In this document: positions 26,283-32,349 of the stretch, piece by piece
Numbering within the stretch: the stretch's first letter is position 1
Layout: every line of letters begins with the position of its first letter
Source: Micromonospora sp. WMMD1120
GTDB lineage: Bacteria > Actinomycetota > Actinomycetes > Mycobacteriales > Micromonosporaceae
Assembly (NCBI RefSeq): GCF_029626235.1
Contig: NZ_JARUBO010000005.1
Location: 962,501-1,026,500, forward strand
Direction: 5' to 3'
DNA: 64,000 bases
The notes under the pieces: generated by a model
Seen by the model: only the letters and a program-made list of their open reading frames with translations
The model's database searches: none
Told to the model about the DNA's origin: nothing
Translations under genes and position numbers: made by a program

Positions 26283-26316
26283 CCGGGCGCCCGCGGGACC
26301 GCTGGCGGGCGTCCGG
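26283..26316 (+). terminator. Hairpin terminator of the DUF2342 gene
   Basis: CCGGGCGCCCGC (26283-26294) pairs with GCGGGCGTCCGG (26305-26316) with one G-U position. It begins 21 nt after the stop codon at 26262. Confidence 0.7.
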
Positions 26317-26420
26317 ACACACCGACTGACCTGTGGCGACATTCCGTCCGGTCCGGCAGTCGGTGCCGCGCTCGGCCGCCGTACGCGCCGGCCGGCGGTC
26401 CGTCGCGCTCCGACCGGCTG

Positions 26421-26560
26421 GCCCGGCCTCCGCCGGTCAGGCCCGGCCTCCGCCGGTCAGGCCCGGCCTCCGCCGGTCAGGCCCGGTCCACGCCGGTCAG
26501 GCCCGGTCCACGCCGATCAGGCCCGGCCTCCGCCGGTCAGGCCCGGCCCGCGCTGTTCAG
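26421..26560. repeat. Tandem array of seven 20-bp units, each a small hairpin
   Basis: Seven consecutive units of GCCCGGCCTCCGCCGGTCAG lie at 26421-26560. Units 1-3 and 6 are identical, units 4-5 read TCCA in the loop, and unit 7 is degenerate. Within a unit CCGGC and GCCGG can pair around CTCC, and the variant units keep a shorter stem. The stop codon of the minus-strand gene at 26537 lies inside unit 6, so units 1-5 form its 3' untranslated region. Confidence 0.9.
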
Positions 26561-27142
26561 GAGCGCGCGGGTCGCTTCCCAGCCCTCGAAGGCCGGGTCC
26601 AGCGTGGCCAGGTCGGCCGGCCCGCGCTGGCGTCGCCAGCCTGCGGTAACCGCCACATCCCCCGGTCGGGGCGCGCCGGATCGCGCCTGAGCCGGGGTTG
26701 CCGTGTCCAGGTCCAGCACGGGTAGCCACGCCGGCACGGGCAGTCGCACCGCCACCCCGAGCAGGCCCGCACCGCCACCCTCGACCGGCGCCACCGCGAC
26801 CGGACGGGTGGTGAGCGGGCGGAGCAGCTTGCCGACCGTCAACGCGGGCAGATTGGGCACGTCAGCGACCAGCACCGCCGCCTCGTCGTACCCTTCGAGC
26901 AGGGCGAACACCGCGTTCGGTTTGGGCTCGTCCACCTCGTGCACGGCGGTGCCGGGCCACACCAAGGCGTCGGCCAGAGCACGGTCGGCCGGTGCCACCG
27001 CGACCGCTACCTCCACCTCGTTGAGCGTGGCGAGCAGGTCGATGACGTCCTCAGCGAGTGCCGCGCGCCACTCGGCCAACTCCACCCCGGGCGGCGACCA
27101 GTGCACCGGCCCGAGCAACGCCACCACCACCCGTCGCACCAT
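26537..27142 (-). CDS. Nucleotidyltransferase/GT-A-like fold protein (DUF2064- or CofC-like), hypothetical
   Basis: A protein of 201 residues. The pattern of an N-terminal VVALLGPVHW, a central VLVADVPNLPALTVGKLLRPL and then VAVAPVEGGGAGLLGVAV resembles the MobA/CofC-type nucleotidyltransferase fold, where the DxP segment binds the metal-nucleotide. I cannot name a reaction. The N-terminal basic motif of MobA (LAGGxSxRMG) is missing, so it may be a non-canonical member. ATG at 27142 is used. Its stop is embedded in the 20-bp tandem array. Confidence 0.55.
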   Translation of the reverse strand: MVRRVVVALLGPVHWSPPGVELAEWRAALAEDVIDLLATLNEVEVAVAVAPADRALADALVWPGTAVHEVDEPKPNAVFALLEGYDEAAVLVADVPNLPALTVGKLLRPLTTRPVAVAPVEGGGAGLLGVAVRLPVPAWLPVLDLDTATPAQARSGAPRPGDVAVTAGWRRQRGPADLATLDPAFEGWEATRALLNSAGRA

Positions 27143-27183
27143 CCCCCGACCCTAACGCCCCGCCGACGGAACCGGTCCCACTA

Positions 27184-27244
27184 GTTGATCATGAAGTTAT
27201 CGCCACTGTTGACGGCGTGTCCTGGTCATAACTTCATGATCAAC
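27184..27244. repeat. Palindromic element, type B (copy 1)
   Basis: Arms GTTGATCATGAAGTTAT (27184-27200) and its exact reverse complement (27228-27244) flank a 27-nt centre beginning CGCCAC. It sits between two minus-strand genes, 41 nt upstream of the nucleotidyltransferase-like gene. It is followed on the plus strand by a G-rich tract (27245-27295). Copy 2 with the same arms and the same centre length is at 55300-55360. Confidence 0.9.
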
Positions 27245-27295
27245 GGGGTGGGCACGGGGTGGGCACGGGGCGGGGGCGGGCACGGGGTGGGGGTT

Positions 27296-27826
27296 TTAGG
27301 TGGGGAGGGGGGTGCAGGAGGCGGCGGCTACTCCTTCTAGGTAGCCGCGGGCGCGTTCCGCCTTGGGGTAGCGACCGACCAACGCCCAGAACCGGGCGTT
27401 GTGGCTGGGCACGATGAGGTGCGCCAGCTCGTGCAGCAACACGTAGTCGATCACCCACTCCGGCATCTCCTGGACCCGGTGGGAGATGCGGATGCTGCGG
27501 TCGGCCGGTGTGCAGGACCCCCACCTGCCGTTCTGGTTGGTGACCCAGCGCACGCTGGCCGGCACCGCCTTCGTGGCGTACCCGGTGAGGTAGAGGTCGA
27601 TCAGCCGGTTGGCGCGGGCCAGCAGTTCGGCGTCGGAGCGGGCGAGGCGCCCCTCGCGGGCGGCGAGCCGGGCGAGCATCCGGTCAACCCACTCGCTCTC
27701 CTCGTCGCGGGAGAACTGGTCGGGGATGAGGACGACGACTCGCTCACCGTCACGGTACGCGGACACCGTACGTCGCCGGCGCTGACTGCGCCGCACCTCG
27801 ACGACCGGCTTACGCGCCCCTGCCAT
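27296..27826 (-). CDS. YgjP/M48-like zinc metallopeptidase
   Basis: A protein of 176 residues with the SprT/YgjP-type gluzincin core: WGSCTPADRSIRISHRV before the helix, then VLLHELAHLIVPSHNARFW, which holds HELAH and the downstream third-ligand histidine. The size matches stand-alone YgjP domain proteins. Cellular target unknown; probably cytoplasmic as no signal peptide is present. ATG at 27826 follows an in-frame GTG at 27829. The palindromic element lies beyond its 3' end. Confidence 0.85.
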   Translation of the reverse strand: MAGARKPVVEVRRSQRRRRTVSAYRDGERVVVLIPDQFSRDEESEWVDRMLARLAAREGRLARSDAELLARANRLIDLYLTGYATKAVPASVRWVTNQNGRWGSCTPADRSIRISHRVQEMPEWVIDYVLLHELAHLIVPSHNARFWALVGRYPKAERARGYLEGVAAASCTPLPT

Positions 27827-28339
27827 CACTGGCCCGCGCAGCCTCGGCTACGTGTCACGAAGGAAAGCTAATGCGTACTGACCAGGGGTCCGCAAGAGTC
27901 AACCGCACGACACGCGCCCAGAAAATGGTGATTGGTCGCCCGGCGTCCGGAAAATTTCTTGACCGCGACGCCGCCGCGCCGTCTCGTCACCCTTGGTGAA
28001 CACCGACGGCTGCGGCCCGTGCCACCTCCCCACCGTAGGTGATCACGCTCCGAATGCTCCCGCAGGGGCCACCCGCACGGGTGGCTGTGCAGGTTTGGTC
28101 GGCGTGTCCCCGCCAAACTGACTTATCCGACCTATTTCGCCATGCACACTCTCGACGTCGACTTGCTCACAGTGTCGATGCACAGCTGACATGGAACCGC
28201 CCAGACCTGGGTAGGGTCCGCGGACCAGCGGTCACGAAGGTGGCCGCGGAGTGAGACCCAGCGCCGGCGCCCCGCGTGGCCCGCCGCCGGGCAACCCGCC
28301 GGAACGGCATCGACCGGCGGACGAGACGAGGAGGGCACC
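27827..28339. other. 513-nt intergenic region, no convincing gene
   Basis: No frame here has coding-like codon use over a useful length. It holds the upstream region of the metallopeptidase gene (minus) and of the zinc-ribbon gene (plus). There is one clear small hairpin, GCCACCCG/CGGGTGGC at 28068-28085. The segment 28085-28200 is less GC-rich than its surroundings and may contain the promoter of the zinc-ribbon gene, but I see no strong -35/-10 pair. Confidence 0.6.
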
Positions 28340-28510
28340 GTGGCCGACCAGGCCCAGACGACCTACAACGGTTACTGCGTGAAGTGCAAGGAGAAGCGGG
28401 ACTTCGAGGGGCACGTCGAGGTCTCGAAGACCGGTATGAACATGGCCAAGGGCAAGTGCCCGGTATGCGGCACAACAGTGAACCGCATTCTGGGCAAGGC
28501 CAAGGTCTGA
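28340..28510 (+). CDS. Small zinc-ribbon protein, DUF5679 type
   Basis: A protein of 56 residues with two CxxC knuckles: YCVKCKEKRDF near residue 13 and GKCPVCGTTVNRI near 39. This is the pattern of the actinobacterial DUF5679 family, distantly like ribosomal or RNA-polymerase zinc ribbons. Function unknown. GTG at 28340 has GGAGGG 4 nt upstream. A strong hairpin follows the stop. Confidence 0.87.
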   Translation: MADQAQTTYNGYCVKCKEKRDFEGHVEVSKTGMNMAKGKCPVCGTTVNRILGKAKV

Positions 28511-28521
28511 CCCATCCGGGT

Positions 28522-28560
28522 AGCGGGGGCGGGGTGGCCGGTCGGCCACCCCGCCCCGCT
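28522..28560 (+). terminator. Hairpin terminator after the DUF5679 gene
   Basis: An 18-bp stem with one bulged G (left arm from 28522, right arm ending 28560, loop GT) begins 11 nt after the stop codon at 28510. Confidence 0.8.
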
Positions 28561-28604
28561 GCCGTCAGCGATCTGTCGGCTGGCTGACACCCACGTCCTG
28601 GGGC

Positions 28605-28667
28605 TGTGGATAACCGCTGAAATCCTGTGGATAACGCTGGATAGCGGCCTGGCGGACCTGTGGACAA
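28605..28667 (-). promoter_or_regulatory. Cluster of three DnaA boxes
   Basis: TGTGGATAA occurs at 28605-28613 and 28626-28634, and TGTGGACAA at 28659-28667. Read on the minus strand they are TTATCCACA twice (perfect E. coli consensus) and TTGTCCACA (the common actinobacterial form). All three have the same orientation and start 21 and 33 nt apart, near whole helical turns. They lie between a terminator and the thiF-like gene. No replication gene is nearby, so a regulatory or DnaA-titrating role is more likely than an origin. Confidence 0.7.
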
Positions 28668-28707
28668 CGATCGACCGAACGCGAAGATGTGGTCACCATT
28701 CGTGACC

Positions 28708-29820
28708 ATGAGCCGTACCGCACTGCCCCGCCCGACGCTGCTGCCCGGCCTCAGCCGACTCTGGCGCGACCGGCACACCCTCCAGCTCGGCGTCGGTCCG
28801 GGGCCGGCCGTCCTGCTGGAGCTGGCCAACCCCCGCGCCGCCCGACTCCTCGACCTGCTCGACGGCACCCGCAGCGAGCGCGCCGTCCTGACCGAGGCGG
28901 TGACCATCCGGGTCGGGCCCGACGACGCGCGCACCCTGCTCGACACCCTGCGGGCGGCCCACCTGTTGCTGCCCGCGCACAGCCTGCTCCCCCGCGACCT
29001 GACCGGTCCGGTCCGGGCCCGGCTCGCGGCGGAGGCCGGCGCCCTGGCCCTGGGCGCCGCCCGACTGCCCGGCACCCCCGCACAGGTCCTGCGCCGACGA
29101 CGGGCCGCCCGGGTCCTGCTCACCGGCGCCGGCGCGCTCGGCGGACCGCTGACGGTGGCGCTCGCCCAGTCCGGCGTCGGACAGGTGATCCCGCAGCTCA
29201 GCGGCCCGGTACGCCCCGCCGACCTGATCGGCACGGGCATCCCCGCCACCGAGCTGGGCCGTCCGCTGGCACCGGCGGTACGCGCCGCTGTCGATCGCAT
29301 CGCACCCGGCAGCAGCACCCACCGGGCTCGGGGCAACCGGGTGGACCTGGTGATCCAGCTCGGCACGGACCGCCCGCCCGCGCTGCTCGCGGCCGGTCTC
29401 GCCCAGCGTCGCCAGCCGCACCTGCTGGTCACGGTGCGCGAGGGCGTACCGGTCATCGGGCCGCTGGTCCGCCCGCCCGCCGGCCCCTGCCTGCACTGCG
29501 TCGAGTTGCACCGGGCCGACCGCGACCCGGATTGGCCCCGGCTCGCCGCCCAGCTGGCCGCCGCCGACCCGGTGGCCGCCGGTGCGACCGGCACGCTTCT
29601 CGCCGCCACCGGTTACGCGCTGACCGAGGCGCTGACACAGCTCGACGGGGGTCAGCCGGAGACGCTGGGCGGCGCCATGGAGATCTCCGCGGCCGGTCGT
29701 TTCCGGCGGCGCGGATGGCCGCCGCACCCGGCGTGTGGGTGCTCGCCCGGCCGGGTGTCCGCACCAGCCCGGCCGCAGAGCAGCAGCGAGGCCCTCCGGT
29801 CGGTAACAATGACCGGGTGA
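28708..29820 (+). CDS. ThiF/E1-like protein (TOMM cyclodehydratase-C-like), function unknown
   Basis: A protein of about 370 residues. The first 110 residues resemble a winged-helix leader-peptide-binding region as found in thiazole/oxazole peptide cyclases. The rest is an E1-like Rossmann domain with the nucleotide loop VLLTGAGALGG. Paired cysteines occur in GPCLHCVELHR and HPACGC and may bind zinc. There is no precursor peptide or YcaO gene nearby, so this is not evidence of a peptide cluster. It overlaps the kinase gene by 4 nt (GTGA). From memory, mycobacteria have a similar pair (Rv3196-Rv3197). ATG 28708 was chosen over the GTG at 28660, which lies in a DnaA box. Confidence 0.68.
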   Translation: MSRTALPRPTLLPGLSRLWRDRHTLQLGVGPGPAVLLELANPRAARLLDLLDGTRSERAVLTEAVTIRVGPDDARTLLDTLRAAHLLLPAHSLLPRDLTGPVRARLAAEAGALALGAARLPGTPAQVLRRRRAARVLLTGAGALGGPLTVALAQSGVGQVIPQLSGPVRPADLIGTGIPATELGRPLAPAVRAAVDRIAPGSSTHRARGNRVDLVIQLGTDRPPALLAAGLAQRRQPHLLVTVREGVPVIGPLVRPPAGPCLHCVELHRADRDPDWPRLAAQLAAADPVAAGATGTLLAATGYALTEALTQLDGGQPETLGGAMEISAAGRFRRRGWPPHPACGCSPGRVSAPARPQSSSEALRSVTMTG

Positions 29821-31163
29821 CCGACATCCCGCGCCGCGCCGTGTCCCGCACCGCCAAGCTCGCCGCCCTGCCGCTCGGCTTCGCTGGCCGGACCGTGCTC
29901 GGGATGGGGAAGCGCGTCACCGGGCTCGCCAGCGACGTGATCTCCGCCGAGATCCAGCAGCGCACCGCCGAGCAGCTGTTCAGCGTGCTGGGCCAGCTCA
30001 AGGGCGGGGCGATGAAGTTCGGCCAGGCCCTGTCGGTCTTCGAGGCGGCGTTGCCCGAGGAGGTCGCCGCGCCCTACCGGCAGGCGCTCACGAAGCTCCA
30101 GGAGGCGGCGCCACCGCTGCCCGCCGCGAGCGTGCACAAGGTGCTGGCGGAGCAGCTCGGTCCCGACTGGCGGGAGCTGTTCGTCGAGTTCGACGACACC
30201 CCGGCCGCCGCCGCGAGCATCGGCCAGGTGCACCGGGCGCGGTGGCGCGAGCCGGGGTACGACGGGTCGGGCACCCCGAACGGCCGGGACGTCGCTGTCA
30301 AGATCCAGTATCCGGGGGCGGGCGACGCGCTGCTCGCCGACCTCAAGCAGCTCTCCCGGCTGGGCGGGATGTTCCGGGCCATCCAGCCCGGTCTGGACGT
30401 CAAGCCGCTCCTGGTCGAGCTGCGCGAGCGGATCACCGAGGAGCTGGACTACGAGTTGGAGGCGGAGTCGCAGCGCGCCTTCGCGGCCGCGTACGCCGAC
30501 GACCCGGAGATCTACATCCCGCAGGTGGTCAACGCGGCGCCCCGGGTCCTGGTCACCGAGTGGGTGACCGGCATCCCGCTGGCCGACATCATCCGCGACG
30601 GCTCCGAGGAGGAACGCGACGAGGCCGGTCGGTTGATGGCCATCCTGCACCTCTCGGCACCGCAGCGCGCCGGGCTGCTGCACGCCGACCCGCACCCGGG
30701 TAACTTCCGGCTGCTGCCCGACGGTCGGCTCGGGGTGATCGACTTCGGCGCGGTGGCCCGGATGCCGGAGGGCACGCCGGAGCCGATCGGTCGGATCGCG
30801 GCGCTCGCCCTGCGGGGCGACGCCGACGAGGTGGTGGCGGGGCTGCGGTCGGAGGGGTTCATCGGCGCGACCGAGCAGATCGACGCCGAGGGGGTGCTCG
30901 ACTTTCTCCGTCCGATGCTGGAGCCCATCGCGGCGGACGGCTTCCGGTTCAGCCGGGCCTGGCTGCGGGCCGAGGCAGCCCGGCTGGCCAGCCCCCGGTC
31001 CCCCACGTACCAGCTCAGCAGGCAGCTCAACCTGCCCCCGTCGTACCTGCTGATCCATCGGGTGACGCTCGGTTCGATCGGGGTGCTGTGCCAGTTGGAG
31101 GCCCGAGCCCCGTACCGCAGCATCCTGGAGCGCTGGCTGCCCGGCTTCGCGCCGATCGCCTGA
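29817..31163 (+). CDS. ABC1/UbiB/ADCK-family atypical kinase
   Basis: A protein of 448 residues. UbiB-family signatures are present in order: the KxGQ motif in GGAMKFGQALSV, the alanine-rich loop AAAASIGQVHRA replacing the glycine loop, the catalytic-lysine region VAVKIQYPG, LLHADPHPGN and the metal-binding DFG in GVIDFGAV. Members are ATPases or kinases that assist quinone or lipid metabolism; the actinobacterial substrate is unknown. GTG at 29817 overlaps the ThiF-like stop by 4 nt, so the two are co-expressed. A bidirectional terminator follows. Confidence 0.92.
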   Translation: MTDIPRRAVSRTAKLAALPLGFAGRTVLGMGKRVTGLASDVISAEIQQRTAEQLFSVLGQLKGGAMKFGQALSVFEAALPEEVAAPYRQALTKLQEAAPPLPAASVHKVLAEQLGPDWRELFVEFDDTPAAAASIGQVHRARWREPGYDGSGTPNGRDVAVKIQYPGAGDALLADLKQLSRLGGMFRAIQPGLDVKPLLVELRERITEELDYELEAESQRAFAAAYADDPEIYIPQVVNAAPRVLVTEWVTGIPLADIIRDGSEEERDEAGRLMAILHLSAPQRAGLLHADPHPGNFRLLPDGRLGVIDFGAVARMPEGTPEPIGRIAALALRGDADEVVAGLRSEGFIGATEQIDAEGVLDFLRPMLEPIAADGFRFSRAWLRAEAARLASPRSPTYQLSRQLNLPPSYLLIHRVTLGSIGVLCQLEARAPYRSILERWLPGFAPIA

Positions 31164-31173
31164 AGAACGTCAC

Positions 31174-31205
31174 GAGGGGCGGGTGCCGGTCGGCACCCGC
31201 CCCTC
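31174..31205. terminator. Bidirectional terminator between the UbiB and whiB7 units
   Basis: GAGGGGCGGGTGCC (31174-31187) and GGCACCCGCCCCTC (31192-31205) are perfect arms with a 4-nt loop. It lies between the ends of two convergent transcripts. Confidence 0.85.
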
Positions 31206-31219
31206 CGCGTGGAGTGTTA

Positions 31220-31456
31220 CTAGAGAACGCCCAGGTCGCGGGCCGCCTGGCTGCGGCTGTTCATGGCGACGGTACGGGCGGATCGGGTTGCCTCAGTGCT
31301 CGTGGTGGTACGACCGGCCTGAGGCCGGCGCATTCGAGCCCGGGTCAACGCTTCGTGGAGTAGTTGCATCTCGAAGGCACCACTCGGAACGTTCAACATC
31401 GTCGTCTCGCTCACTGCCGGCGTGCCACCGGCGTAGTTGGTACGGGTCGGGAACAT
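31220..31456 (-). CDS. Small basic protein encoded immediately after whiB7
   Basis: A protein of about 78 residues. The middle, LNVPSGAFEMQLLHEALTRARMRRPQ, reads as an amphipathic helix, and the end (AMNSRSQAARDLGVL) is a second. No membrane segment. ATG at 31456 is 1 nt beyond the whiB7 stop, which makes translational coupling likely; an internal ATG at 31399 just before LNVPS is possible. I recall similar small proteins beside actinobacterial WhiB genes but cannot name a family. Its role may be linked to the WhiB7 response. Confidence 0.68.
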   Translation of the reverse strand: MFPTRTNYAGGTPAVSETTMLNVPSGAFEMQLLHEALTRARMRRPQAGRTTTSTEATRSARTVAMNSRSQAARDLGVL

Positions 31457-31457
31457 G

Positions 31458-31823
31458 TCAGGCTGCCAGCCGGACCGCGCCGCGCACCCCGGACAGCCCG
31501 GTGGCTGCCAGGCGCGCCTCGGCCTCGACGCGGAGCGCGGCGTCACGAGCGACGTCCTCCTTGCGCGGACGGCCGCGGGGCCGCTTACGCGGGACGACCG
31601 CGCCACGCTCGAAGATCTCGCCGCCCCACACGCCCCACGGCTCCGCTCGCTCAACGGCACCAGCCAGGCACTCGACGCGCAGCGGGCAGTCCCCGCAGAG
31701 CGACTTGGCCAGCTCGAGCTCGGTGGGCGAGTCGGAGAACCACAGGTCGGGGTCGAACTTCCGGCAGGGCAGGTTCGCCTCCAGCTCGACGCTCACGTCG
31801 AGGGGGGCCAACGCCAGACTCAT
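31458..31823 (-). CDS. whiB7: WhiB7, redox- and antibiotic-responsive regulator
   Basis: A protein of 121 residues. The cluster cysteines are in LPCRKFDP and CGDCPLRVEC, followed by the WhiB7-type turn EPWGVWGGEIFERG. A C-terminal AT-hook KRPRGRPRKE identifies it as WhiB7 rather than another WhiB paralog. In mycobacteria and Streptomyces WhiB7 binds the primary sigma factor and AT-rich promoter DNA and switches on intrinsic antibiotic resistance. Position next to uvrD2 and the UbiB gene agrees with mycobacteria. An attenuator-like terminator lies in the leader upstream. An AT-rich patch before the promoter suggests autoregulation. Confidence 0.95.
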   Translation of the reverse strand: MSLALAPLDVSVELEANLPCRKFDPDLWFSDSPTELELAKSLCGDCPLRVECLAGAVERAEPWGVWGGEIFERGAVVPRKRPRGRPRKEDVARDAALRVEAEARLAATGLSGVRGAVRLAA

Positions 31824-31887
31824 CTCCCGGTCACCTCTCTCTCACTTCGATCTCATGGATCGCATTCCGACGTACTGACGGCGGGGC

Positions 31888-31932
31888 AAAAAAACTGAGG
31901 CCGCGGATCCCGGTAGCGGGTTCCGCGGCCTC
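31888..31932 (-). promoter_or_regulatory. whiB7 leader attenuator (intrinsic terminator with U-tract)
   Basis: On the minus strand GAGGCCGCGG (31932-31923) and CCGCGGCCTC (31906-31897) form a stem with an inner near-perfect AACCCG/CGGGAT extension, followed by AG and seven T residues (31894-31888). It lies between the 82-codon leader ORF and whiB7, about 65 nt before the whiB7 start. True U-tract terminators are rare here, so its place in the leader suggests attenuation, as is known for whiB7 in other actinobacteria. Confidence 0.82.
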
Positions 31933-31954
31933 GAGGTGAGCCGGTGTCTGAGAT

Positions 31955-32203
31955 TCAGACCGGTCTACCTCGAGGTGGAACGCCGCGGACATCCATGCGC
32001 TTCTTGGTGAGCTGGATGCCATTGCCCGTGAAGCCACTGGTCCCCTCGACTCCGGTGGGCGCGACGGCCAGGGTCAGCTCGGCCTGAACCTGGTGCACCT
32101 GCGGAACCGACGGTCGTGCAGCCGTGAGGGCCACCCGGACAGCCGACAGCGGAGCGTGGACAGACGGCATCGCCGCCAGACGCTCATAGGTGAAGATCTT
32201 CAC
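31955..32203 (-). CDS. 82-codon leader ORF upstream of whiB7
   Basis: A frame of 82 codons starts at GTG 32203 with GGAGGTG 6 nt upstream. It encodes VKIFTYERLAAMPSVHAPL at the start and ends RGVPPRGRPV. Codon third positions are mostly G/C, so it looks translated. It contains no membrane segment. Its stop is about 22 nt before the attenuator stem. It may be the sensing ORF that couples ribosome stalling to read-through into whiB7, or a small protein in its own right. Confidence 0.62.
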   Translation of the reverse strand: MKIFTYERLAAMPSVHAPLSAVRVALTAARPSVPQVHQVQAELTLAVAPTGVEGTSGFTGNGIQLTKKRMDVRGVPPRGRPV

Positions 32204-32289
32204 GGGTGCCACCTCCCTCACGTTCCTCGAACCGACTGGACCAACCCCCGTGAGCAGCCGGAATGGCGCCGCTCGCGTGGTGTGTCCTG

Positions 32290-32349
32290 AGGCTATTCCT
32301 CGCTCCCCGGCGAGGGCAAACGAATTACGACGAGTTTTCTAAAGTTTTC
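32290..32349 (-). promoter_or_regulatory. Candidate WhiB7-type promoter with AT-rich upstream element
   Basis: On the minus strand TTGCCC (32319-32314) and TAGCCT (32295-32290) are 18 nt apart. Directly upstream, 32320-32349 is AT-rich (GAAAACTTTAGAAAACTC and TAATTCG), the arrangement known for WhiB7-dependent promoters. It overlaps the 3' end of uvrD2. The leader to whiB7 would be about 460 nt. Confidence 0.6.

Noticed and set aside
26421..26560. The 20-bp tandem array as a CRISPR
   Set aside because: Units abut directly with no spacers and no cas genes are present.
27868..28116. An 82-codon minus-strand frame in the intergenic region
   Set aside because: Composition is not coding-like, no ribosome binding site and no motif; treated as noncoding.
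28605..28667. DnaA boxes as a chromosomal replication origin
   Set aside because: Only three boxes, no AT-rich unwinding region and no dnaA, dnaN, gyr or rpmH gene nearby.
28708..29820. A thiazole/oxazole peptide biosynthetic cluster around the ThiF-like gene
   Set aside because: No precursor peptide, YcaO or dehydrogenase gene is present; neighbours are conserved housekeeping genes.
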